DNA from: a virus
DNA: 48,619 bases
IMG/VR virus record: IMGVR_UViG_3300021389_000040
Location: 1-48,619 of that record
Direction: 5' to 3' (one strand)
This document shows positions 26,663 to 34,467 of the stretch, one piece after another. The notes below the pieces were generated by a model. It ran no database searches, was not told the DNA's origin, and saw only the letters and a list, made by a program, of their open reading frames with translations. Position 1 is the stretch's first letter. Each line of letters opens with the position of its first letter. The position numbers and the translations under genes are program-made.

Positions 26663-26879
26663 AGTCATCTTCTAGCATGAAGTCTGCCCAAGCGTAGGCT
26701 TCTCTTTTGATAGCCCCCATTTGAACCTGCCCTGGGGATCTAGCTAGCAGGGCTGCTGCCATCATAGCTGCCATCTGTCTTCGGGCTGTCATTGGCTTAG
26801 GTGGTTGAAGTGTATTTGACTTCTCTGCTACGAACTTCTTAGCCTCTACTTCTAGAGGTAGCTTCTTTTGTCTCGCCAT
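26661..26879 (-). CDS. Small basic/Ala-rich protein, unknown function
   Basis: The 72-residue protein has a basic N-terminus (MARQKKLPLEVEAKKF) and an Ala/Met-rich helix (RRQMAAMMAAALLARSPG). It is the last gene of the leftward block and abuts the terminator. It is probably cytoplasmic or weakly membrane-associated. I recognise no family. Confidence 0.5.
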   Translation of the reverse strand: MARQKKLPLEVEAKKFVAEKSNTLQPPKPMTARRQMAAMMAAALLARSPGQVQMGAIKREAYAWADFMLEDD

Positions 26880-26883
26880 CTAT

Positions 26884-27078
26884 CTACACACCTTTACCCC
26901 AGAACAAGCACTTGTAGGTGCTTCTGTGTGGGGGCAGGGCCCTATTGCTTGTCCATAGTACTGCTTGTGTTGCTGCATACTCTTGGCACTCTCGTTCACT
27001 TTTAAAATAGACTGTGGGTGACTGGGTAAAACACTCTTGTAGCTCAAGGGTGCAAATAAGAAAAATTACAGTAATCAT
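26884..27078 (-). CDS. Small Cys-containing protein with N-terminal hydrophobic segment
   Basis: The 64-residue protein begins MITVIFLICTLELQECF, a short hydrophobic stretch that could be a signal or anchor. A C-terminal domain with Cys at ERECQEY and YKCLFW follows, allowing a disulphide in the periplasm. Its ATG overlaps the previous stop (ATGA), so it is co-translated. An envelope role such as lysis or exclusion is possible but unproven. Confidence 0.5.
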   Translation of the reverse strand: MITVIFLICTLELQECFTQSPTVYFKSERECQEYAATQAVLWTSNRALPPHRSTYKCLFWGKGV

Positions 27079-27425
27079 GGTGACTCCCTCTCTTGAAACT
27101 GTGGGTCGTCTAACATATTTTGAAGTGTTTTTCTTGTCTCCTCCACACCAGCGTATTTAAGTAAAAGCCTTGCACCAGAGTAGATTAACTTACGTGCATC
27201 ATAGGCTTTAGTTGTACCCCCCTTTTTACCCCACCGCCAAGCTCCCTTTACTACGTTGGCTAGGTGGAAGCTATCTCCCAACCAATCTTGATCGCCTTTG
27301 TATTCAAGCAGGTCGTTTAGAGTTAGGGCACCAGTTGGGAAGTCATAGTATCCCGAAGGACCACCATCTGACTTCTCTGCTTGGGAAGTTCTATTTGTTA
27401 GGTTGGGTAGTCCTGGCACTTTCAC
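27075..27425 (-). CDS. DUF3310-like small protein
   Basis: The 116-residue protein contains DLLEYKGDQDWLGDSFHLANVV and AWRWGKKGGTTKAYDARKLI. This layout recalls DUF3310-type phage proteins (a G/LGNA-like helix, then WRAGKK, then a DLKKA helix). The family is common in phage nucleotide-metabolism regions but has no settled function. The resemblance is weak, and the N-terminal Cys motif of the family is missing. Confidence 0.5.
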   Translation of the reverse strand: MKVPGLPNLTNRTSQAEKSDGGPSGYYDFPTGALTLNDLLEYKGDQDWLGDSFHLANVVKGAWRWGKKGGTTKAYDARKLIYSGARLLLKYAGVEETRKTLQNMLDDPQFQERESP

Positions 27426-27449
27426 TTTATCCCCTTTTGTTTTAGTTTC

Positions 27450-27526
27450 TGGTCCTCCCCCCAGGATTCGAACCTGGAACCTGCCGATTAGAAGTCGGCT
27501 GCTCTATCCAATTGAGCTAGGGGAGG
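27450..27526 (-). tRNA. tRNA-Arg (anticodon TCT)
   Basis: The 77-base minus-strand sequence folds into a full cloverleaf. The acceptor is CCTCCCC with GGGGAGG, the D-stem GCTC/GAGC, the anticodon stem GCCGA/TCGGC around CTTCTAA, and the T-arm CCAGG/CCTGG with TTCGAAT. Discriminator A and an encoded CCA end follow. It reads AGA, a codon used often in these genes, so it probably compensates for a host that rarely uses it. Confidence 0.95.
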
Positions 27527-27530
27527 TATC

Positions 27531-27606
27531 TGGCGAAGGTGGCAGGATTTGAACCTGCGATCATGGTTTTGGAGACCACTGCTTTAGGCCACTAAGCTAC
27601 ACCCCC
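27531..27606 (-). tRNA. tRNA-Trp (anticodon CCA)
   Basis: The 76-base minus-strand sequence folds as a cloverleaf. The acceptor is GGGGGTG with CACCTTC (two G-T pairs), the D-stem GCTT/AAGC, the anticodon loop CTCCAAA, and the T-arm GCAGG/CCTGC with TTCAAAT. Discriminator G and an encoded CCA follow. It lies four bases from tRNA-Arg, so the two are probably cut from one transcript. Confidence 0.93.
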
Positions 27607-27612
27607 AATTAA

Positions 27613-27804
27613 CTACTTAGTCGAAAACAGGGACTTCACCGCAGATATAGATGCAGACTGAACATCCAGAAGGGCTCGATCTTTTAAGGCACCTTTAGGG
27701 CAGCTAGAGGAAATAATCTCTGCAAGATTTTCCGCAGCAGCCTTGATGTCATCCACGGTAAGATTTCCTGGCGGGTTAAAGTCCCGATTAGTAAGAGTAG
27801 TCAT
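27613..27804 (-). CDS. Acb2-like small protein (candidate cyclic-nucleotide sponge)
   Basis: The 63-residue protein has an N-terminal FNPPGNLTVDDIKAAAENLA segment and a C-terminal helix (DRALLDVQSASISAVKSLF). This layout resembles the short helical-hairpin proteins of the Acb2/T4 Vs.4-type group, known to bind the cyclic oligonucleotide messengers of CBASS defence. The match is by pattern only and the ligand-contact residues cannot be checked. It lies between nrdJ and the tRNA genes, a typical place for small accessory genes. Confidence 0.4.
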   Translation of the reverse strand: MTTLTNRDFNPPGNLTVDDIKAAAENLAEIISSSCPKGALKDRALLDVQSASISAVKSLFSTK

Positions 27805-27859
27805 ATTAAAACTCCTGTAAGCAGTTTAATCACTTGCTTAGGTGAAAGTTTAGCAGGTT

Positions 27860-29827
27860 TTATCGGATAGGGCAAGCACCAGTTGCACAGGCTTCGTCAG
27901 AAAGATCATCTGTAGAGCCTAGTTTTTCTAGGCTGACTGGCCACAAAGTGTCTACATAAAGCTGATAGGTCTCTTCTGTTACAACTTCTTGTGGAAGATA
28001 CGCATACCCAAGATCTGCAGCTGTCTTAGTTGGGTCGTTACGGTAGATGAAAGAAACACCCACATAGCTGTCCCAATTAGTTAGGATCCAATCCGTGATT
28101 GCTGGAACCTCAGAGGGGTCGTAGGAAATTGTGACAGAACAGTTATGGTCTACGTAGTGGTCCATCATAAGCTTGTAACGATCAAGCTGATCCACAGCAC
28201 TCTCAATGTTTACGTGTTTACCATCTACAATATCAAAGTCTACATCTGTGTATTCCACTGGAAATGTGACCAACACACTGTCTGGCTCAAAGGGTTTATC
28301 TACAATCTTGTAACCAGCCTCTTTTAGTTCTGGAAGAACTTCATCGTGTTTAGAGAAGGTTACGTTGTTGAAGATGTATTTTCCAAGGGGTTTGTGTACC
28401 CCCTCGGTAGTGTCCATAATCTTTGAGAGAGTGCCCGAGGGTTTAATAGTGGTGATAGCCTTAGATCGTGGGAGGCCTAACTCATCGGCCATAGAGTTAG
28501 CACCAGCTTGAGCAGCCAAACGAGCAGCTTTAAGTCCCTCCACAACTGCTGGATCTTTATCCAACCACTTAACCAAGCCTGTTGCACCTACACCACAGAG
28601 ACGAAGGAACTCGTTTAGCTCGTGCCAAGACCGTTGCAGAACCCCATCTTCGAGATTTACACAGGTTTGTCGGTAGTTAGCTCGACCAGCAAGGTTGATT
28701 GCAGAAAGCAGTCCCTCACGATCCCCGATAAATTTACCCCAGTCTACCTCCACAAGATTGCAAAAGCTTTTGTTACCCAGTAGGATCTCTGCGCAAGGAT
28801 TAACTCCCTTAAACCAAGGTGCACGTTTGAGTGCGGCCTCACCGTTAATAAACCCTGGCTCAGAACCTCCAGCCTCTACAACCTTGTTAAAAATGTGGCT
28901 AAGTTCCCATTTTGTAGGCTTGTTGTAGAAAACGATAGAGTTGTTTGACTGCTGTCGGTGCTCGTTACCGTGCAACCAGAAGTCTTTTTTGGCAACGATA
29001 AAGTCATCAACCTCCGGTGAGTCTACTGGTAGCACTGCAATCTCTGCAGACCTACGAGAAGACAGTGTGGTGCCCAACCAGTTAAGTAGGTCCAAGATAT
29101 CCATTCGGGATAGCAGGGTACCAGCACGTTTATTAAGCAGGTTACAGATAGAATTCATTGCTGTTGAGAAGGTTTCATCCCCAGAGCTAATCCAACCGTA
29201 CCCCTTTAGGCGGTCTCCTGCAGGTCGGATCTCTGTGTAGTCGAGTACAATTTTATCCACGGGATCTTTAAGTGCCAGCAGCTTACCTGGAGCCTTAGCC
29301 CAGGAGTCTGCACTGTCCCCAATGGTAAGGTGCCAGACCTTACTCTGGCCTTCCATATAGGTGCGTACAGTGTTGAGGTCGTTACCCCCCTTTGCAGTTC
29401 GGGTAGACCGAATCGTTTTAACCTCTACAGGTTTTGTAAAGCCATTGAGTGTACCCACAATTGGCTCAAAGCCAACCCCACAGCCTTGAAGCAGCAACCA
29501 AAAAGCATCAACTACATCGTGTACGGTTTCGATACGACCGAAGCTACAGTTAAATTGTGAGCTCTCCCGCTTCTTGGCTACATCTGTACCACCCAGCCAA
29601 AGGGTTCGGCCAGATACTGTTGCCTTACGCTCAAGCATAAGCTTGCGGAGACCCCCAAGCTCTTCTGACTCAGAGTTGGTTAGGGTAGATTTCTTGGCCC
29701 GTTCCCAGAGCCAGCGTTGGTGGTCAATAACCCGATCTACAGTCTCTGTCCAAGTTTCAAAGCCACCAGATTCTTTTGGGCGGTTGTAGGTTCGTCGAGT
29801 TACAATTTGCGCGCGAGTAGATGTCAT
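27860..29827 (-). CDS. nrdJ: Adenosylcobalamin-dependent (class II) ribonucleotide reductase
   Basis: The 655-residue enzyme reduces ribonucleotides to deoxyribonucleotides and supplies DNA precursors. The active-site region shows FNCSF (residues 93-97) and NPCAEILLGNKSFCNL (about 345-360), and the C-terminal redox pair is in CATGACPIR. Length and the absence of an ATP-cone or metal-subunit partner fit the monomeric, B12-dependent class seen in marine podophages. The host must therefore provide cobalamin. It follows the mazG-like gene in the same leftward block. Confidence 0.93.
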   Translation of the reverse strand: MTSTRAQIVTRRTYNRPKESGGFETWTETVDRVIDHQRWLWERAKKSTLTNSESEELGGLRKLMLERKATVSGRTLWLGGTDVAKKRESSQFNCSFGRIETVHDVVDAFWLLLQGCGVGFEPIVGTLNGFTKPVEVKTIRSTRTAKGGNDLNTVRTYMEGQSKVWHLTIGDSADSWAKAPGKLLALKDPVDKIVLDYTEIRPAGDRLKGYGWISSGDETFSTAMNSICNLLNKRAGTLLSRMDILDLLNWLGTTLSSRRSAEIAVLPVDSPEVDDFIVAKKDFWLHGNEHRQQSNNSIVFYNKPTKWELSHIFNKVVEAGGSEPGFINGEAALKRAPWFKGVNPCAEILLGNKSFCNLVEVDWGKFIGDREGLLSAINLAGRANYRQTCVNLEDGVLQRSWHELNEFLRLCGVGATGLVKWLDKDPAVVEGLKAARLAAQAGANSMADELGLPRSKAITTIKPSGTLSKIMDTTEGVHKPLGKYIFNNVTFSKHDEVLPELKEAGYKIVDKPFEPDSVLVTFPVEYTDVDFDIVDGKHVNIESAVDQLDRYKLMMDHYVDHNCSVTISYDPSEVPAITDWILTNWDSYVGVSFIYRNDPTKTAADLGYAYLPQEVVTEETYQLYVDTLWPVSLEKLGSTDDLSDEACATGACPIR

Positions 29828-29880
29828 AAGACTCTTTCTATATATTACTTGGAGTTGTTGAGTGCTTTTTTCTTAAACTT

Positions 29881-30327
29881 CTAAGCTTTTGTCATAAAGG
29901 TATGCTTTTCTTGAGCAGCATTCCCTACAAGATCCTGTAAGTTTACCTTAGGGTAATCAAGGTTCTTCATGATTTTTCCATCTGCTCTTCGGTGAACAGT
30001 CCCATCTGGTTGGGTGCAACGCCCCAAATTATTTGTATGCACCCTGCGAATAGCCTCATCCAGATCCCAACCCCTAGCCTTAGCATAGCCATAAGCCACA
30101 TAAACAAGATCTGAAAGCTCTTTCAGCTCGTCTTTCGGGTTGTCTTCCTCAGCAAACCATTCCTCAAACTCTTCTTCGATAAGCTTTTCATAGAGCTCTG
30201 GTGTTCCAATTTGCCCAGTTACATCCGCAAACTCTTTTACCATACCCATAACTGTCATGTTGTACAACTTAGCCTTCTGTTGGTCTGGAAGCTCCTGGTT
30301 ATAGTAATCCCAAAGTGTGTCACTCAT
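29881..30327 (-). CDS. MazG-like nucleotide pyrophosphohydrolase
   Basis: The 148-residue protein carries the all-alpha NTP-PPase pattern: LIEEEFEEWFAEEDN (residues 49-63), then KELSDLVYVAYGYAKARG with its conserved acidic residues, then RVHTNNLGR. Such enzymes hydrolyse (d)NTPs or alarmone-like nucleotides, and in phages are linked to nucleotide salvage. It lies before nrdJ, and its ATG overlaps the previous stop (ATGA). Confidence 0.8.
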   Translation of the reverse strand: MSDTLWDYYNQELPDQQKAKLYNMTVMGMVKEFADVTGQIGTPELYEKLIEEEFEEWFAEEDNPKDELKELSDLVYVAYGYAKARGWDLDEAIRRVHTNNLGRCTQPDGTVHRRADGKIMKNLDYPKVNLQDLVGNAAQEKHTFMTKA

Positions 30328-30485
30328 GTTTCTTCTACCTCTAGATCTAGGATCTTGATATCATCAATATCATATATTGCATTGTACAATAAGTCTGCTA
30401 GCTCTGACAAGATGTTCTGTCTGTCTGAACCACAGAAATTTGCATCTGTATCTACTTCTAAGTCTACAACCAACCGACACTTCAT
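30324..30485 (-). CDS. Small acidic protein, unknown function
   Basis: The 53-residue protein starts MKCRLVVDLEVDTDANF and ends in an acidic helix and strand (DIDDIKILDLEVEET). The frame is open further upstream, but ATG 30485 has GGAAA just before it and lies directly after the previous stop. This alpha/beta pattern is common in small phage proteins of replication operons. The function is unknown. Confidence 0.55.
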   Translation of the reverse strand: MKCRLVVDLEVDTDANFCGSDRQNILSELADLLYNAIYDIDDIKILDLEVEET

Positions 30486-30486
30486 A

Positions 30487-31278
30487 TTATTTTCCATATG
30501 CTTTTTTAAGGGTGCTAAGGCTAACAAACTCAGGGTCAAAATGCCCATTATCTACATTGCGGAGGATAACAGCACCCTTCCACCAATCATTGTTAGCCTG
30601 TCCTGCCCAAGCTTCTTCTTTACCCTTGTAGCAACCAACAACCATACCGATGATAGGGTGGGGGTATGCCGAGTCTTTAAAGAATAAACTCCGTTTGTGG
30701 CTATGGCCACAGATAGCAGACCTATTGAGCTTGTTGATGAGTCCATACCCATGATGCATCCCAGACATTGCAGTTCCATAGTTGCCAGAACTGAAATAGT
30801 GAGAGTGGAGGATGCCGTTGATGTCTAAGATAGCTGGGGCAGAATTCTCATAGCGATAGTACTCATCAAACCAGTGGTCTGTTTGTAGGTGTTTGAAGCT
30901 CACCCCGTACTTAGAACCCTCAAGTCTTGGGTCGAGACTAATAGCCTTTGTAATGCGGTTTTCATGGTTTCCCTCAAAACCAACTCGGTTTGGCCGCTTC
31001 TTTTTACTAATACGATACCTACCCCACAGACGATCCATAGCTTCGTTGTAGTGCTCAACATCACGCTCATAGCTCTGTGCTACAATAGCTTGTGGGTATC
31101 GGGTGTCATAACTATTAAGGGACTTCATGTCTGCCCCATCCCCAAGATCTACAGTATAGTCTGGCTTAATGTCCTCAATAAGAGCTCCTAGCCAGTCAAA
31201 CCGCTCGTTGCTTACCTCAGGGTCTGTGTGTGCACAAGACCAAACGATTGCTACTTTACTCAAAAGTACTTCTCCCAC
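30487..31278 (-). CDS. Calcineurin-like metallophosphoesterase
   Basis: The 263-residue protein contains the spaced motifs of this superfamily: WSCAHTD (about 13-19), VDLGDGADM (43-51), GNHENR (102-107), HSHYF (about 158) and CGHSHK (189-194). These normally bind two metal ions and hydrolyse phosphodiesters of nucleotides or nucleic acids. The first motif reads C-A-H instead of D-x-H, so one metal ligand is changed. The substrate is unknown; DNA or RNA processing is likely in this replication context. Confidence 0.8.
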   Translation of the reverse strand: MGEVLLSKVAIVWSCAHTDPEVSNERFDWLGALIEDIKPDYTVDLGDGADMKSLNSYDTRYPQAIVAQSYERDVEHYNEAMDRLWGRYRISKKKRPNRVGFEGNHENRITKAISLDPRLEGSKYGVSFKHLQTDHWFDEYYRYENSAPAILDINGILHSHYFSSGNYGTAMSGMHHGYGLINKLNRSAICGHSHKRSLFFKDSAYPHPIIGMVVGCYKGKEEAWAGQANNDWWKGAVILRNVDNGHFDPEFVSLSTLKKAYGK

Positions 31279-31304
31279 CAGTGTTTGAATACCTGCGCCA
31301 AAAT

Positions 31305-31577
31305 TTAGTTTTCATACATCACCTTTATGGGTTCAATCCTACTGTAGAAGTGATCTGTTATGTTTGAAACAGACTTAAAGTTTGGGAACCAGTACTCCTT
31401 GTGAGCTATCTGGCCATCAACCTCAACCTTGCAAACTAACATATACTCAGCCCCCCTTGGGATGTTTGGGTCGCCTACCTCATTCCTGTGATAGGGCCCA
31501 GACACAACACCCCAAATAAGGGTAAAAGGCTCTTCTTTTTTCCTAAGACGAAGCTTGTGTAGGATCTTTTTTAGCAT
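31305..31577 (-). CDS. Small protein with basic N-terminus, unknown function
   Basis: The 90-residue protein has a Lys/Arg-rich N-terminal helix (LKKILHKLRLRKKEEP) and a beta-rich remainder ending at KVMYEN. It overlaps the previous nuclease gene by 35 bases, a sign of translational coupling. A nucleic-acid-binding partner of that nuclease is possible, but nothing beyond composition supports it. Confidence 0.55.
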   Translation of the reverse strand: MLKKILHKLRLRKKEEPFTLIWGVVSGPYHRNEVGDPNIPRGAEYMLVCKVEVDGQIAHKEYWFPNFKSVSNITDHFYSRIEPIKVMYEN

Positions 31578-31920
31578 GTGTTGTCAGCTCCATAAAATGG
31601 TCTAAGTCTAAAACCACTAGGGGTTTTTGTCTATCACCTTGGATTACAAGTAGTGGTTCATATGTACCACTATTTACGCTGGCCTGTGTGTAGGGCCCAT
31701 AAACTGCAAAAGCTCTGTTCCTCTTGCACTCTACCGCATAGGGAAATGCGGCTCCCGCCAGAGGAGATAGTTGAACATCCATCCCCCCTTGACCCATCGC
31801 AGTAGACCTAACATCATCCAGAGTCAGGTGGGGAAAGGATATAAGAACCTTATCCCTAACTAGCTGCTGGAGTTTTCGCCCCTTGCTCTTACGAGAGGCA
31901 GTTGATATACCCCCACTCAT
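31543..31920 (-). CDS. PD-(D/E)XK nuclease, Holliday-junction resolvase-like
   Basis: The 125-residue protein shows a basic, helical start (SRKSKGRKLQQLVRDKVL), then GQGGMDVQLSPLAG and YAVECKRNRAF. The G-D and E-x-K elements (about residues 45-48 and 62-64) form the classic catalytic core. Short phage enzymes of this type resolve branched DNA before packaging. It is coupled to the exonuclease gene by an ATGA overlap. Confidence 0.7.
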   Translation of the reverse strand: MSGGISTASRKSKGRKLQQLVRDKVLISFPHLTLDDVRSTAMGQGGMDVQLSPLAGAAFPYAVECKRNRAFAVYGPYTQASVNSGTYEPLLVIQGDRQKPLVVLDLDHFMELTTHAKKDPTQASS

Positions 31921-32768
31921 TCAATAAGCTCCGTAACTCTGGGTTCATTTTTTACATCTACAAAGTGTACCAGACCTGTAGAGTAGATGAAAGTACGAAC
32001 TTCTGGCCAGCAAGTTTTACGGAACTCACAGTAGTTACAGTTGATACCCAAGACAGTATTGGAGGATGTCTTTGACTGGGGTACTGGGGCCAACCGTTCT
32101 GCTGGCATAGGCCCTGCTACCATAACTTTAGCTTGTTCAATCTCTGCTTGTTTCTTGTCTAGTTCGGGAGACAGGTCATAGCGATCCAAACAAAGCTTAA
32201 AGCGGTCTTTTTGTACGACAAGAAATGCCGCCTCTTTTTTATGACTGACTCGACTGTCATCTTTACTTGCATATAGATAAGAACTAAGCTGACTGATGTA
32301 GCCAAAAGGATCATCTTGTCGTAGTCCATTGGAGCTAAACTTTTGGAAGCTGTATTTTGAGGCCGATTTAACATCTACTACCATCCCATCAATGATACAG
32401 TCTTGGTGGCCTTTTACACCATGAACATGAAGTTGCTCTTGTTCACCTTGCACATCGTGCCCTGCAGCCTTTGCAAGAGATATGATAAGAGCTTCTAACA
32501 GATCCCCGTAGAAAAAAGTACCTAGGGACTCTGCACTTAGAGGCTCTGCCTTCTCAGAATCGTTTACTTTATACCAAAGCTTTCGAGCACAGGGAGTGCC
32601 TACTGAGGATAGGGATAGGTAAGCTCTTGGTTTAGGTGGGGTGGAGAACCTTTGGAAGGACACATCGGAGATCAGCTCTCCTAAGTGTTTACTGGCTGCT
32701 TTATCCCAACCCCCCTCACCTTTTACTACTTGTTCAATGTCGTAGATAAGGGTGTCGATTGTTTTCAT
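31917..32768 (-). CDS. RecB/Cas4-like exonuclease with Fe-S cysteines
   Basis: The 283-residue protein has the catalytic run GHQDCIIDGMVVDVKSAS (about residues 119-136; D and D-x-K). An early CARKLWY (Cys about 60) and late CNYCEFRKTCW (about 247-257) together supply the four cysteines for an iron-sulphur cluster, as in Cas4/AddB-type nucleases. It probably degrades or trims DNA ends in recombination-dependent replication or host-DNA breakdown. Confidence 0.82.
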   Translation of the reverse strand: MKTIDTLIYDIEQVVKGEGGWDKAASKHLGELISDVSFQRFSTPPKPRAYLSLSSVGTPCARKLWYKVNDSEKAEPLSAESLGTFFYGDLLEALIISLAKAAGHDVQGEQEQLHVHGVKGHQDCIIDGMVVDVKSASKYSFQKFSSNGLRQDDPFGYISQLSSYLYASKDDSRVSHKKEAAFLVVQKDRFKLCLDRYDLSPELDKKQAEIEQAKVMVAGPMPAERLAPVPQSKTSSNTVLGINCNYCEFRKTCWPEVRTFIYSTGLVHFVDVKNEPRVTELIE

Positions 32769-33010
32769 ACGGAGATTCCTAGCTTCTTGAAAGTGTCTTT
32801 AACTACGAGATCAATAAAGTTTTTAGGAACTTTCCGGCTCTCGTACTCAGCGAGTTCAGATGGTGTAGACATGTAGGCAAGGACTACGTGCATTGCATCC
32901 CACACGTCTAGATCTTCTTCTGTACCCATCTCTTCGATAGTAGTAAGCATTTCCAACAACATCTGTCTGGTAAAGTTGTGGGCAATATCGTAATCAACTT
33001 CAAACTTCAT
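32765..33010 (-). CDS. Small acidic helical protein, unknown function
   Basis: This 81-residue, strongly acidic, helical protein has no recognised motif. Its end overlaps the exonuclease start (ATGA), so the two are co-translated and it may be an accessory of that nuclease. Confidence 0.6.
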   Translation of the reverse strand: MKFEVDYDIAHNFTRQMLLEMLTTIEEMGTEEDLDVWDAMHVVLAYMSTPSELAEYESRKVPKNFIDLVVKDTFKKLGISV

Positions 33011-33024
33011 TAGTAGCTCCTAGT

Positions 33025-33195
33025 TTAAGGGTGGGTTCTTGTTATTTCAAGATACTTGGCGATGGTGCTCCAAGGGATGTGACCCATTTGGTAAGGTCCA
33101 TCTGGCTCCATACTGAGCAGCCAGATACCTTCGAGGTCTGCTTCAAGGGTTAGCTTACGGTAAGTTGTATTAGGGTCGCTCAATGAACTCTCCAT
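33025..33195 (-). CDS. Small protein, unknown function
   Basis: A 56-residue product if read from the ATG at 33195. The frame is open further upstream, but that part lies inside the preceding gene and has no better ribosome binding site. It ends with an aromatic segment (IWLLSMEPDGPYQMGHIPWS). It shares 26 bases with the upstream gene. The start is uncertain. Confidence 0.45.
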   Translation of the reverse strand: MESSLSDPNTTYRKLTLEADLEGIWLLSMEPDGPYQMGHIPWSTIAKYLEITRTHP

Positions 33196-33586
33196 TCTTA
33201 AGGTCAAACACACGGATTTTTCCGCTCCAACGGTAGTACTTTCTCCCCCCATCAATCATGTTTCCATTCTTGAAGCTCTTGTAGTCATGACCATAGCTGC
33301 TGTAGTGTAGTTTGCCATCATCACCTTCTACCATCGCAAACTCAAGGCCCTCTACTTTATCTGCCCCCATGATTACTGGGTGCTTACCCAGCCTACCAAC
33401 ACCAAAGTACTTATTACCAAACTCTGGGTGAGGGGTGTCCCGGTAGTAGACATCCACCGTGAGGCCACCTAGTTCTGATGTACAAATATACCTAACTGGA
33501 ACCCCATCTTTCTCTGTACACAGTTTTGTAATTGTGGCTACATCAAAGAGAGGTTCGTGATGTATTCCATCTGAGGGCTGTGTCAT
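33170..33586 (-). CDS. Hypothetical protein beside thyX
   Basis: The 138-residue protein is beta-rich, with aromatic-Gly stretches (NKYFGVGRLGKHPVIMGAD; KYYRWSGKIRVFD). Its ATG overlaps the thyX stop (ATGA), so it is made together with thymidylate synthase. I recognise no family. Confidence 0.6.
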   Translation of the reverse strand: MTQPSDGIHHEPLFDVATITKLCTEKDGVPVRYICTSELGGLTVDVYYRDTPHPEFGNKYFGVGRLGKHPVIMGADKVEGLEFAMVEGDDGKLHYSSYGHDYKSFKNGNMIDGGRKYYRWSGKIRVFDLKNGEFIERP

Positions 33587-34467
33587 AGAACTCCTTCCAC
33601 TAAGAGTGGTGCAGCTACAGGAAACTGCTTTTTTAGTTCTACATAAACTTTTTCGGCTACATAGCGTGTCTCGGCTTGAGTGTCCTTACCTAACCGAAGT
33701 TTGCACATATTGGCAAAGGCCCCTAGCGTACCACTCCAAGTCCAAGAAGTCATAAGGGACTGTGGAAGCACCATACGGGCTTGTTCGGGCGCAATACCAA
33801 TACCAATCATCCACTGGTATCTGCTAAGAGCCTCCATGTTAAACTCGTGCGTACCTACATCTACACCAACCCATTCTATAGGTTTTGTACTTGCACCGTT
33901 TCCGTCATCAGGGTACTCAACGCTACCTTGCTTAACGTCTTCAGCCTTACCCCTCCAATCAGGTTCATAGAACTCTACATCATCAGTGATATACCTACGT
34001 GAGTACTCACTCATAATGAGGTACTCATGCTTAACCAAGTGTCTAGCTACAAAGATAGGTGCCTTAACCTCAAAGGAAAAGAACCCGTGGTTGAAAGGTG
34101 TATCATGAGTAGGTGTATTGCGCCATGTCCATAGTAGCTCTGTTAGTTTGTCATAATCACACTGCGTATCTCTGTCGTACTCTTCTATAATAGTATCATC
34201 AATACTTGAGTGTAGCTTCTCAAAGTCATCCACAGTCATGCCCCTAGCCAAGAACTCAAGTAACCGTTTGTCTTTGTCCTTAAGTGTATTCTGCGGTGGG
34301 AAGTCACTAAAGTACAGCTTATTATCAATTACCTCAGCTTTTTTTGGCTCAGTATCCCAATCACTACGCTTACCAAAGGAACGGCGGGCAGCATTTGTAA
34401 TTCCTAGGTCGGAACCAGTTGGGGGAACATCAGGATTAAGGACAACTTTTATCTGTTCTTCTTGCAT
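33583..34467 (-). CDS. thyX: Flavin-dependent thymidylate synthase, variant motif
   Basis: The 294-residue enzyme makes dTMP from dUMP with FAD and methylene-tetrahydrofolate. The start GSDLGITNAARRSFGK and the late QARMVLPQSLMTSWTW and RLGKDTQAETR are typical ThyX signatures. The central RHR-x7-S motif reads K-H-E-x7-S (Lys146, His147, Glu148, Ser156), which changes both arginines that normally help bind substrate. With nrdJ it supplies deoxynucleotides. An HNH gene overlaps its start by 32 bases. Confidence 0.88.
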   Translation of the reverse strand: MQEEQIKVVLNPDVPPTGSDLGITNAARRSFGKRSDWDTEPKKAEVIDNKLYFSDFPPQNTLKDKDKRLLEFLARGMTVDDFEKLHSSIDDTIIEEYDRDTQCDYDKLTELLWTWRNTPTHDTPFNHGFFSFEVKAPIFVARHLVKHEYLIMSEYSRRYITDDVEFYEPDWRGKAEDVKQGSVEYPDDGNGASTKPIEWVGVDVGTHEFNMEALSRYQWMIGIGIAPEQARMVLPQSLMTSWTWSGTLGAFANMCKLRLGKDTQAETRYVAEKVYVELKKQFPVAAPLLVEGVL

